Positions 1-6,122 of a stretch of DNA of 12,882 nt are shown here, piece by piece. The translations under genes were made by a program, and so were the position numbers. The number at the start of each line of letters is the position of its first letter. The first letter of the stretch is position 1. Under the pieces are notes generated by a model. The model was not told the DNA's origin. It made no database searches and saw only the letters and a program-made list of their open reading frames with translations. This DNA is from CAZWSC01 sp964636385 (GTDB taxonomy: Bacteria; Eisenbacteria; RBG-16-71-46; CAIMUX01), in the NCBI GenBank assembly GCA_964636385.1, contig CAZWSC010000102.1:1-12882 (forward strand), read 5' to 3'.

Positions 1-189
1 GCCCGGCTGCATGATCTGCCCGTGCAGAGATGTGCATTCGTCGGGGACAACATGAACGATCTGGGCGTGGCGCGGATGGCCGGGTACACCGTGGCGTTCA
101 ACCCGAAGGTGAAGGAGCTCGAGGAGCTTGCACACGCGGTCGTAGTCTCCGACCGGTTCGAGCCGGTGCGGGATCTCTTTCTTGCCTGA
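1..189 (+). CDS. HAD-superfamily phosphatase, C-terminal fragment (phosphoserine phosphatase-like)
   Basis: This is the last 62 codons of a gene whose start lies outside the window; it ends with TGA. The visible part holds HAD motif IV as FVGDNMNDLGVA (residues 13-24 of the fragment), where the Asp residues bind Mg2+. It is followed by AFNPKVKELEE, which matches the end of the SerB/HAD-IB phosphatases (AGxxVAFNxKP). Family knowledge: these enzymes hydrolyse small phosphomonoesters through an aspartyl-phosphate in the cytoplasm. The nucleophile motif DxDxT and the cap domain are not in view, so the substrate cannot be assigned; phosphoserine is only the closest guess. The gene converges on the DUF72 gene with 10 bases between the stop codons and no hairpin there. 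Confidence 0.85.
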   Translation, partial: ARLHDLPVQRCAFVGDNMNDLGVARMAGYTVAFNPKVKELEELAHAVVVSDRFEPVRDLFLA

Positions 190-199
190 CCCTGTAACC

Positions 200-1012
200 T
201 CAGGAACCTGCAGCCAGACGCTCACGCATCCCGGTCGCGTTCAGGGCAGCCTGCCCGCCATGACAGTTGTTGAAGAACACATAGGTCTCGACGGATCGCT
301 GTGCGAGCCTCTGGATCGCATCCACCCACTCCTCCAGTTCTTCATCCGAGTAGAGGTAGTCGTAGCGGGTCCTGCTGTCTCCCCCCCACCAGTTCTCCGC
401 GTTGCGGCCGTGGAAGCGGACGTATCCAATCGGACCGGTTGGGCGCACCAGGGGCGGGAAGAGGCCTCGGAGGCGCGGCTCATCGACTGCGCAGAAGCCG
501 GCGCCGGTATCGTCAAGCAGCCTGAAGGTCTCCCTGTGCGCCCAGGAGTCATGACGGAACTCCACGAACAGCGGCCTCTCCCCGTGGGCATCCCGGACGG
601 AGCGGACGTAGTCGCGGTTCTCATCTGTGTCCCGAAAGCTCCACGGGAACTGCGCCAGTGTCCCCGCGAACCTGCCTGCCTCCTCCAGCGGGGCGATCGC
701 CCCAAGGTATTGAGGCATGACCTGCAGACCTGTCCCCCGGCTGTGCGTGACATCGCCGGGAAGCTTCACCGTGAAACGGAACCCCGGGGGAGTCTTGCGG
801 ACTGCTGACTCGAAGGTCCGGGGATGCGGGACTCGATAGTATGTCGAGTTTATCTCCACCGCGTCGAAGCGCCGGCTGTAGTGCTCCAGCATCTCCTCCG
901 GCTTCGTACCCGGCGGGTAGAACGGGCCGACCCAATCCTGGAAGCTGTAGCCCGAGGTGCCGACCAGGATCCGGCCCGATGTTCCGGCGGGGCTTTCTTC
1001 CGACAGACTCAT
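200..1012 (-). CDS. DUF72 family protein (YecE-like TIM barrel)
   Basis: A 270-residue protein of the usual length for DUF72. Family landmarks are GTSGY at 18-22, VEINSTYYR at 52-60, QFPWSF at 121-126, VEFRHDSW at 150-157, GYVRFHGRN at 196-204 and the C-terminal FFNNCHGGQA. The family folds as a TIM-like barrel with an open cleft. Its biochemical role is unknown, although the conserved acidic and aromatic residues suggest a nucleic-acid or phosphate-related hydrolase. The ATG is preceded by an AGAGGG ribosome site about 5 bases away, which supports this start. It lies 51 bases downstream of the old yellow enzyme gene on the same strand and may share its transcript. The assignment to family is firm; the function is open. 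Confidence 0.93.
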   Translation of the reverse strand: MSLSEESPAGTSGRILVGTSGYSFQDWVGPFYPPGTKPEEMLEHYSRRFDAVEINSTYYRVPHPRTFESAVRKTPPGFRFTVKLPGDVTHSRGTGLQVMPQYLGAIAPLEEAGRFAGTLAQFPWSFRDTDENRDYVRSVRDAHGERPLFVEFRHDSWAHRETFRLLDDTGAGFCAVDEPRLRGLFPPLVRPTGPIGYVRFHGRNAENWWGGDSRTRYDYLYSDEELEEWVDAIQRLAQRSVETYVFFNNCHGGQAALNATGMRERLAAGS

Positions 1013-1044
1013 CCGTACCCTCTGGTCGTCTGGTCATGGCTGGA

Positions 1045-1062
1045 CCGGCAGGCCAGTGCCGG
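1045..1062 (-). terminator. Small hairpin after the old yellow enzyme gene
   Basis: A perfect 6-bp stem (CCGGCA / TGCCGG) with a 6-base loop begins one base past the TAG of the oxidoreductase gene. There is no T tract, so it is a weak terminator candidate at best. It could equally be an mRNA-processing or pausing structure within a two-gene transcript with the DUF72 gene. Confidence 0.3.
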
Positions 1063-1063
1063 A

Positions 1064-2128
1064 CTATCCCAGCGCCCACCCGTACTGAACGGGCCAGTCC
1101 GGCTTGACTCCCAGGGCTTCCGCTGCGCGATGCGGCCATATCGGATCCCGAAGCATTGCCCGGCCTATCAGTATCAGGTCGGCGTGCTCACCGGACAGGA
1201 TCTCCTCCGCCTGCTCCGGCTCGGTGATCAGCCCGACCGCGGCCGTAGGTATGCCGACCTCCCTGCGTATCCGGGAGGCGAACTCTACCTGGAATCCCGG
1301 GGCTGCCGGGCTCCTCTGGCCTGGCACGGCACCACCCGAGGAACAGTCCACCAGGTCCACACCCAGGGCCTCCAGTTCGCGGCAGAGCACGATCGACTGC
1401 CCGATGTCCCAGCCATCGGGAGCCCAGTCGGTGGAGGAGATCCGTGCGAGAAGCGGCAGGTCCTCCGGCCAGGCCTCGCGCACGGCGCGGGCAACCTCCA
1501 GCGGGAACCGCATCCGGTTCTCCAGCGATCCGCCGTACTCGTCATCGCGCCGGTTCACCAGCGGCGAGAGAAACTGATGCAGGAGATATCCATGGGCCAT
1601 GTGGATCTCGATGAGCCGGAAGCCGGCCTTGTGTGCGCGGGCGGCAGCCTCAGTCCAGGCGCGGGCAAGGGCCGGCAGCTCCTCTGCCGTCAGGGCGATC
1701 GGAGGGCGTTGCCCGTCCTGGAATGGGTCGCTGCCCGGACCCCTGGCCTGCCAGCCTCCCTCGTCCAGCGGAACCTGGCCCCGTCCTGCCCATGGCTGGA
1801 AGGACCCGGCCTTTCGTCCACCGTGAGCCAGCTGGACCCCCGGAACGGCGCCCTGGGATTGGATAAAGGATGTGACCGCAGACCAGGGAGCAATCTGCTC
1901 ATCCGACCAGAGCCCGGTATCAGCCGGACTGATCCGGCCTTCCGGGACGACGGCGCTGGCCTCGGCGATGATGAGCCCTGAGCCGCCCATGGCGCGGGCG
2001 CCCAGGTGCGCGATGTGCCACCCGGAAGGCCGCCCGTCGCGGGCAGAGTAGGTGCACATGGGGCTCAACCCGATCCGATTGCGGATGGTGACTGAACGCA
2101 GGGACAGGGGCGTGAAGAGGTGTTTCAT
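1064..2128 (-). CDS. NADH:flavin oxidoreductase, old yellow enzyme family (YqjM-like)
   Basis: A 354-residue FMN-dependent ene-reductase of the thermophilic-like (YqjM) subclass. Visible signatures are the N-terminal MCTY at 24-27 (Cys25 and Tyr27 tune FMN and contact substrate), HLGARAMGGSGLII at 41-54 and LAHGGRKA at 100-107. The catalytic HMAHGY at 176-181 supplies the His-His pair that holds the activated alkene and the Tyr that donates a proton. FLSPLVNRRDDEYGGSLENR follows, with the phosphate-binding IGRAML near 321-326. Family knowledge: these enzymes reduce C=C bonds of enones, maleimides or nitroesters with NAD(P)H in the cytoplasm, often in electrophile detoxification. Length is normal and no key residue is missing. 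No ribosome site precedes the ATG; instead a promoter -10 box lies 7 bases upstream, suggesting a leaderless transcript. The physiological substrate is unknown. Confidence 0.95.
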   Translation of the reverse strand: MKHLFTPLSLRSVTIRNRIGLSPMCTYSARDGRPSGWHIAHLGARAMGGSGLIIAEASAVVPEGRISPADTGLWSDEQIAPWSAVTSFIQSQGAVPGVQLAHGGRKAGSFQPWAGRGQVPLDEGGWQARGPGSDPFQDGQRPPIALTAEELPALARAWTEAAARAHKAGFRLIEIHMAHGYLLHQFLSPLVNRRDDEYGGSLENRMRFPLEVARAVREAWPEDLPLLARISSTDWAPDGWDIGQSIVLCRELEALGVDLVDCSSGGAVPGQRSPAAPGFQVEFASRIRREVGIPTAAVGLITEPEQAEEILSGEHADLILIGRAMLRDPIWPHRAAEALGVKPDWPVQYGWALG

Positions 2129-2135
2129 GCAGCAG

Positions 2136-2165
2136 ATTGTAGGGGCTGCGAGGCGGCCCGGTCAC
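2136..2165 (-). promoter_or_regulatory. Sigma70-like promoter for the old yellow enzyme gene
   Basis: On the minus strand, GTGACC (complement of 2160-2165) and TACAAT (complement of 2136-2141) are separated by 18 bases. The -10 hexamer matches TATAAT at 5 of 6 positions and the -35 matches TTGACA at 4 of 6. Only 7 bases separate the -10 box from the ATG, so transcription should begin at or next to the start codon. The absence of a purine-rich ribosome site agrees with that. This is a pattern match, not a measured start. Confidence 0.5.
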
Positions 2166-2186
2166 GCCGAAACGGACTCATATGCG

Positions 2187-2214
2187 AAGGCCCGGACGAC
2201 GGGGTCCGGGCCTT
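2187..2214 (-). terminator. Strong hairpin terminator after the secreted protein gene
   Basis: A perfect 11-bp inverted repeat (AAGGCCCGGAC / GTCCGGGCCTT) with a 6-base loop lies about 31 bases past the TAA of the upstream secreted-protein gene. It sits just before the promoter of the old yellow enzyme gene, exactly where a boundary is needed. The stem ends in TT on both strands but lacks a long T tract, so termination may be weaker than a classic intrinsic terminator. Confidence 0.65.
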
Positions 2215-2245
2215 CCTCGTGCTTACTGCCCGATTCTCGCTGTTC

Positions 2246-2947
2246 TTAACGGAAGACGCTCTTGATCTCGCCCCAGGTCGGACTGTCGGAAGGTGTCACC
2301 TCATCGCTGCCGACCTTGACATAACCGAGGTACCAGCCCGGATACATGACCGAGCCGTCCGTTCCGAAGTCGAACTGCACCACGATCTCCTGGCCCATGT
2401 AGTCGGACAGGTCGAAGCACTGCTGCAGCCAGACCTGGGATGGGCCCTCCCAACCGAATCCGGACCAGCCTGGCTGGCCGCCAACACAGACCGGCGCGCT
2501 GTTCATGGTGTGCGTATAGCCGCCGACCGGATACGCGATCTGGCCGTTGACCTTGACGTTCCCGCCATCCCAGTTGGTCTCGATGTGGACATAGTGCCAC
2601 ACCTCCAGCAGGAAGGCGTCAGGCGTGACGGTGAACGCGGGCGCGATCAGGCTCTCGCCGGCCAGGTTGGGGTAGTTGCCGTTCAGGACGGTGGCCCAGA
2701 CATTCGCCGGGGCATTGGGGATGACATTCTCGGCACCCCATTGCCACACAGGCAGGCCGCCCGCGCAGATCGCCGTAGTGAAGCCATGATCCGAAACACT
2801 GAAGTCCCAGTCGTAGGCCACACTCACGAGCCCGCACGGATGTGCGTCCACCCGGATGGCCTCGTCGTAGTTGTCCTTGGCCTCGGCTGAGGGACAGAGC
2901 AGGCAGGCAATGGCAACAAGCAGCGGGGTCAGCTTTAACAAGCGCAT
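2246..2947 (-). CDS. Secreted beta-sandwich protein, immune-inhibitor-A/MAM-like domain
   Basis: A 233-residue exported protein. The reading frame is open for 52 codons further upstream, but the ATG at 2947 has a GGGAGG ribosome site 5 bases before it and begins a typical signal peptide (MRLLKLTPLLVAIACLL), with predicted cleavage after AEA at residue 23. No valid lipobox is present. The mature part follows the pattern of jelly-roll domains found behind M6 peptidases and in many anchored surface proteins: a WDFS strand at 47-50, W-x-W-G at 68-71, a WDGGN loop at 126-130, FDLSDYMGQEIVVQF at 178-192 and GWYLGYVKVG at 204-213. Four mature cysteines (38, 61, 154, 177) could form two disulfides. 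It ends in WGEIKSVFR. No catalytic motif is visible, so a binding or structural role outside the cytoplasm is the best inference. Confidence 0.8.
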   Translation of the reverse strand: MRLLKLTPLLVAIACLLCPSAEAKDNYDEAIRVDAHPCGLVSVAYDWDFSVSDHGFTTAICAGGLPVWQWGAENVIPNAPANVWATVLNGNYPNLAGESLIAPAFTVTPDAFLLEVWHYVHIETNWDGGNVKVNGQIAYPVGGYTHTMNSAPVCVGGQPGWSGFGWEGPSQVWLQQCFDLSDYMGQEIVVQFDFGTDGSVMYPGWYLGYVKVGSDEVTPSDSPTWGEIKSVFR

Positions 2948-2986
2948 AGAAACCTCCCGTATGGATGCGGTCAACACTTTCACCAC

Positions 2987-3010
2987 CTGAGTGGGCATAT
3001 GCTCGCTCAG
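2987..3010. promoter_or_regulatory. Operator-like palindrome upstream of the secreted protein gene
   Basis: A 24-base dyad runs from CTGAG to CTCAG around a perfect GCATATGC core; 20 of 24 positions are symmetric. It begins only a few bases downstream of the predicted -10 box and lies 40 bases before the start codon. That is where a repressor would block transcription. On the minus-strand RNA the four asymmetric positions become A-C mismatches, so a DNA-binding site is more likely than an RNA hairpin. Confidence 0.4.
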
Positions 3011-3018
3011 CGTGACGA

Positions 3019-3027
3019 ATTCTAACA
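3019..3027 (-). promoter_or_regulatory. Extended -10 promoter for the secreted protein gene
   Basis: The minus strand reads TGTTAGAAT, an extended -10 element (TGn followed by TAGAAT, 5 of 6 matches to TATAAT). No good -35 hexamer lies 16-18 bases upstream, which extended -10 promoters can tolerate. The predicted start near 3012 gives a leader of about 65 bases carrying the palindrome and the GGGAGG ribosome site. Confidence 0.4.
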
Positions 3028-3384
3028 CATCCCCGGGCGGGAATGCGAGTGGAAAGGGTTGTCTGGGTTGTGTGGGAGTTGCACGCAGACGCCGCAGCAA
3101 CAATCGCTCATCAAATCGCCCCTGGGTTCAGGTCTGGCGCACTTGTACATGTCTGATCGGTTCCTGTCCGATCACACCTCAGTCCGCCAGTTGCGCCGAT
3201 GCATATCGCATGCGGAACAACCCCACACCGTATCGGGATCAGGTTTATCGGACAGCGTGGGCAATGTCCTGGTGTGTCGGCGGCGGGAGCCTCGGCGGCC
3301 ATCCGGGATGGAACTGCGATTCATCCACATGGCCGGATGACCGCAGATCCGATCTCGTCCGGAAGGTGCACTCACTCACACAGG
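3028..3384. other. Non-coding stretch between the secreted protein and transporter genes
   Basis: No convincing gene is seen on either strand; open frames here lack ribosome sites and read as Cys/Arg/Ser-rich noise. The stretch includes a 7-bp hairpin (3154-3160 with 3168-3174). There is also a 9-base inverted pair, CTGTCCGAT at 3164-3172 and ATCGGACAG at 3247-3255, which would compete with it. A TCGGCGGC direct repeat lies near 3277-3300. No T-rich terminator follows the ATPase gene that ends at 3385. Confidence 0.5.
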
Positions 3385-4458
3385 CTACCCGACCCGGAAT
3401 CCCCGGGCATCGAACCTGTGGATGTGTCCATGGCGGATCCGGATGCGCACTGACTCACACTCCGGGAACTCCGCAGGGACCATGGCGCGCAGATCGAGGT
3501 CAGGGGCCGCCAGACTGAGGAGGTGTTGCAGTCCGAGGGGTTCGCGGAGGCTGACCATGAAGGATCCGGTCAGAACGGATCGTGCATCATCAGCATGCTT
3601 TCCGGACGGACGCACGTCGCAGTCCAATCCATGAACAGAACCGCATCCAGCGTCCGGCAGAGGAGCGACCTCTACCTGCTCAGGCCGTACGCCGACAGTG
3701 GTTGCGGAGTCTCCGATCACGGCTCCGGCGAAGAGGTTCATACGCGGGCTTCCCACGAATCCCGCCGTGAAGACGGTGGCCGGCTTTCCGTAGATCTCAC
3801 CCGGGGATCCGACCTGTTCAACCCGTCCTTCGTTCATGATCGCCACGCGGTCCGACAGTGTCATCGCCTCGATCTGGTCATGTGTCACATAGATCACAGT
3901 GGACCTGTCCCGGCGGAAGAGCTGCTTCAGCTCCTGGCGGGCCTGCTCTCGAAGAAGGGCGTCAAGGTTGGATAGAGGCTCGTCAAGGAGGAACACCCTG
4001 GGATTCCGCACAAGCGCACGGGCCAGCGCGACGCGCTGACGCTCACCCCCCGACAGGTGCCGCGGCCTTCGCTCAAGCAGCCTTTCCACATCAAGGGACC
4101 TGGCAGTATCTCCGACACGGCTCCGAACCTCTGCGGCAGGAATCCCGCGGAGCCTGAGCGACACGGCGATGTTCTCGAAGACCGACATGTGGGGATACAG
4201 CGCGTAGCTCTGGAAGACCATCGCCACGTCCCGATCCCGCGGCGAGACGCCGGTCATCGGCTCGCCTCCTATCCGGATCTCCCCGGCGTCACAGCGTTCC
4301 AGGCCCGCGATGAGCCTCAGCAGTGTGGACTTTCCGCACCCTGAGGGACCGAGCACGGTCACGATCTCGCCGTCGCTGACGGTAAAACTCACCTCCCGGA
4401 CGGCGTGTGTGCGTCCGTCATAGCTCCTCGTCACGCTGTCGAGTTCGAGATCAGCCAT
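3385..4458 (-). CDS. Sugar-type ABC transporter ATP-binding protein (MalK/UgpC family)
   Basis: A 357-residue cytoplasmic ATPase that should drive the two permeases encoded just upstream. All ABC motifs are intact: Walker A GPSGCGKST at 37-45, Q-loop Gln83, signature LSGGE at 135-139, Walker B VFLLDE at 155-160, D-loop SNLD at 163-166 and the switch His193 in VTHDQ. The segment after about 235 is the regulatory TOBE/MOP-type extension of the MalK group, shown by NLFAG at 241-245 and GVRPEQ at 256-261. It is compact: only about a dozen residues separate these two landmarks, where MalK proteins have several times more. The ATG follows the upstream permease stop by 3 bases, with AAGGG as ribosome site, so translation is probably coupled. 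One such ATPase would work as a homodimer. Confidence 0.95.
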   Translation of the reverse strand: MADLELDSVTRSYDGRTHAVREVSFTVSDGEIVTVLGPSGCGKSTLLRLIAGLERCDAGEIRIGGEPMTGVSPRDRDVAMVFQSYALYPHMSVFENIAVSLRLRGIPAAEVRSRVGDTARSLDVERLLERRPRHLSGGERQRVALARALVRNPRVFLLDEPLSNLDALLREQARQELKQLFRRDRSTVIYVTHDQIEAMTLSDRVAIMNEGRVEQVGSPGEIYGKPATVFTAGFVGSPRMNLFAGAVIGDSATTVGVRPEQVEVAPLPDAGCGSVHGLDCDVRPSGKHADDARSVLTGSFMVSLREPLGLQHLLSLAAPDLDLRAMVPAEFPECESVRIRIRHGHIHRFDARGFRVG

Positions 4459-4461
4459 TCA

Positions 4462-5283
4462 TCAACCCTTGACCGCACCGGATGTGAGGCCGCTGAGTAT
4501 CCAGCGCTGGAAGGCCATGACCGCCGCCACCACCGGAAGCGTGGTCATGACGATCGCGGCGGAGATCTGCCCCCACGGGATCTCGTAGACGGTCGCCCCG
4601 CTCAGCATCGCGATACCTACCGGTACAGTCCTCATCAGGTCGCTCTGCATGAAGGTAAGGGCTATGACAAACTCGTTCCACGAGAAGATGAACACGAGGA
4701 TGGCGGTTGCAGCCAGCGCAGGAGCAGACAGCGGCAGTATGATCCTGACCAGTATCCTCGGCCGCGAGAAGCCGTCCACAGCCGCAGCCTCCTCGATCTC
4801 CCGCGGCAGGGCCCTGAAGAAGGCAGTCAGAGTCCAGACCGCAAAGGGCAGATTCAGGGCGGCGTGCACAACTATCAGACCGATGTAGGAGTTTGTCATC
4901 CCGAGGACCCGCGCCGCGTTGAACAAGGGGACCAGAAGCACTGCGGGGGGAAACAGGGCAAAGAAGAGGATGCCCTTCTCGATCATCGGCCCTTTTCCCG
5001 GCGCAAGACGACCAAGCGCATAGGCGGCCGAACTCCCCGCCGCCAGGGCAAGGAGCGTGGAGCCCAGGGCAACAATCACGCTGTTGAGGAGATACCTGGC
5101 AAAGGGACGCTGGGCAAAAACCTGGCCATAGCTGTCAAGTGTGACCGACCCGGGCAGGTACGTTGCGGGGACTGTGAAAATCTCTTCGGCAGGCTTAACA
5201 GATGTGAGGACGGACCACATGAAGGGGGCAAGGCTGAAGGAGACCAGCAAGGCCACGCAGGCGATATGGAGAACGCTCTTCAC
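4462..5283 (-). CDS. Carbohydrate ABC transporter permease (MalG type)
   Basis: A 273-residue inner-membrane protein with about six hydrophobic spans. It begins at GTG 5283, which overlaps the TGA of the preceding permease as GTGA and has GGAGG 5 bases upstream. A longer reading from 5379 would add a Cys-rich non-membrane stretch that merely shadows the neighbouring gene. Landmarks are LTSVKPAEEIF at 26-36 after the first span and the EAA coupling loop EEAAAVDGFSRPRILVRIILP at 164-184, which docks on the ATPase. FSWNEF at 200-205 and the RWILSGLTSGAVKG C-terminus are both typical of MalG-type subunits. With the MalF-type partner it forms the translocation channel. Confidence 0.94.
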   Translation of the reverse strand: MKSVLHIACVALLVSFSLAPFMWSVLTSVKPAEEIFTVPATYLPGSVTLDSYGQVFAQRPFARYLLNSVIVALGSTLLALAAGSSAAYALGRLAPGKGPMIEKGILFFALFPPAVLLVPLFNAARVLGMTNSYIGLIVVHAALNLPFAVWTLTAFFRALPREIEEAAAVDGFSRPRILVRIILPLSAPALAATAILVFIFSWNEFVIALTFMQSDLMRTVPVGIAMLSGATVYEIPWGQISAAIVMTTLPVVAAVMAFQRWILSGLTSGAVKG

Positions 5284-6122
5284 GGGATCCTCCGGCCCCG
5301 TACAAGCGCCCCTGCGGCAGCCGCAATGGCAAACATCGAGATGCCCGCAACGATGGTAAGGGCCGCTCCGTAACCCCACTCCTGAAATCGGAAGTACTGG
5401 TCATAGATGTAGAGTGCGATCGTCTTCGTGGAGTTTGCCGGGCCTCCACCCGTCATCACCCACACAAGGTCGAAGATTCCCATCGCCTGTATGATCCGGA
5501 AGATCACCGCAAGGGCCAGGACCGGCCGCAGCAGGGGGAGTGTGATCAGCGAGAATCGCCGCACGGTGCCTGCCCCGTCGATCTCAAGCGCCTCGTACAG
5601 ATCGCGCGGAATCGACTGCAGACCCGCGAGTACGAGAAGGGTTACAAACGGCGTCGTCTTCCACACATCCGCGATCACGACGGAGATGAATGCCGTTCCG
5701 GGACGGGCAAGCCATGCCACCGGCTCCTTCAGCAGACCCAGGCGCATGGGGAGATCGTTTGCGACACCAAAGGAGTCGTTGAAGATCCACCGCCACGCCA
5801 TCGCCATAACTGCAGTCGGCAGGGCCCATGGAAGCAGGGCAGCAGCCCGGACAAATCCGCGCAGCCGCAGCGTGTGGTGCAGGATCATGGCGAAGGCGAC
5901 ACCAAGCGCCACCTCACATACCACTGTGACTCCGGCAAAGGCGAGAGTGTTCCAGGCAATGCGTGCAATGTAAGGGTCATGGCGAAGGCGTCCGAGTTCG
6001 GCGATTCCGGTGGGGAGAACGCTCAGGAGCGGGAGGGCGATCACCGTGGCCAGAAGGAGCAGGGCCGGGGCGGTGAATACCCAGGCATGGACCTCTCCCG
6101 TGCGGCGTATGCGGACCCTCAT
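5280..6122 (-). CDS. Carbohydrate ABC transporter permease (MalF type)
   Basis: A 280-residue inner-membrane subunit with about six hydrophobic spans. The frame stays open far upstream, but those codons overlap the binding-protein gene antiphase. The ATG at 6122 overlaps that gene's TGA as ATGA and has AGGGAG just before it, so it is the probable start. The EAA loop YEALEIDGAGTVRRFSLITLP at 176-196 contacts the ATPase. IIQAMGIFDLVWVMTGGGPANST around 210-232 is the highly typical late segment of this subunit. There is no large periplasmic P2 domain as in Escherichia coli MalF, so it resembles the shorter UgpA/ThuF-type subunits. Confidence 0.95.
   Translation of the reverse strand: MRVRIRRTGEVHAWVFTAPALLLLATVIALPLLSVLPTGIAELGRLRHDPYIARIAWNTLAFAGVTVVCEVALGVAFAMILHHTLRLRGFVRAAALLPWALPTAVMAMAWRWIFNDSFGVANDLPMRLGLLKEPVAWLARPGTAFISVVIADVWKTTPFVTLLVLAGLQSIPRDLYEALEIDGAGTVRRFSLITLPLLRPVLALAVIFRIIQAMGIFDLVWVMTGGGPANSTKTIALYIYDQYFRFQEWGYGAALTIVAGISMFAIAAAAGALVRGRRIP

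Noticed and set aside
824..1981. Long open frame on the + strand opposite the oxidoreductase and DUF72 genes
   Set aside because: It is antisense to two genes with complete, recognisable motifs. Its translation is Arg/Pro/Gly-rich without any domain, as expected from high-GC codon bias.
2948..3103. Upstream extension of the secreted protein frame by 52 codons
   Set aside because: The extension places residues before an otherwise perfect signal peptide and would contain the promoter and palindrome; the internal ATG has a strong GGGAGG site.
3277..3300. TCGGCGGC direct repeat, considered as repeat array or CRISPR remnant
   Set aside because: Only two short GC-rich copies a few bases apart, with no spacers or cas genes; chance is a sufficient explanation.
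3059..3340. 93-codon + strand frame lying wholly in the non-coding stretch
   Set aside because: It starts with TTG, has only a weak purine stretch upstream and a composition without secondary-structure logic. It cannot be excluded but is not supported.
2991..3518. Possible + strand gene in the gap before the ABC ATPase
   Set aside because: It runs about 130 bases antisense into the ATPase gene, has no ribosome site and reads as Cys/Ser/Arg-rich noise without a domain.
4405..5373. 322-codon + strand frame opposite the MalG-type permease
   Set aside because: Highly charged, repetitive Arg/Gly/Asp/Gln-rich translation antisense to a clear membrane protein.
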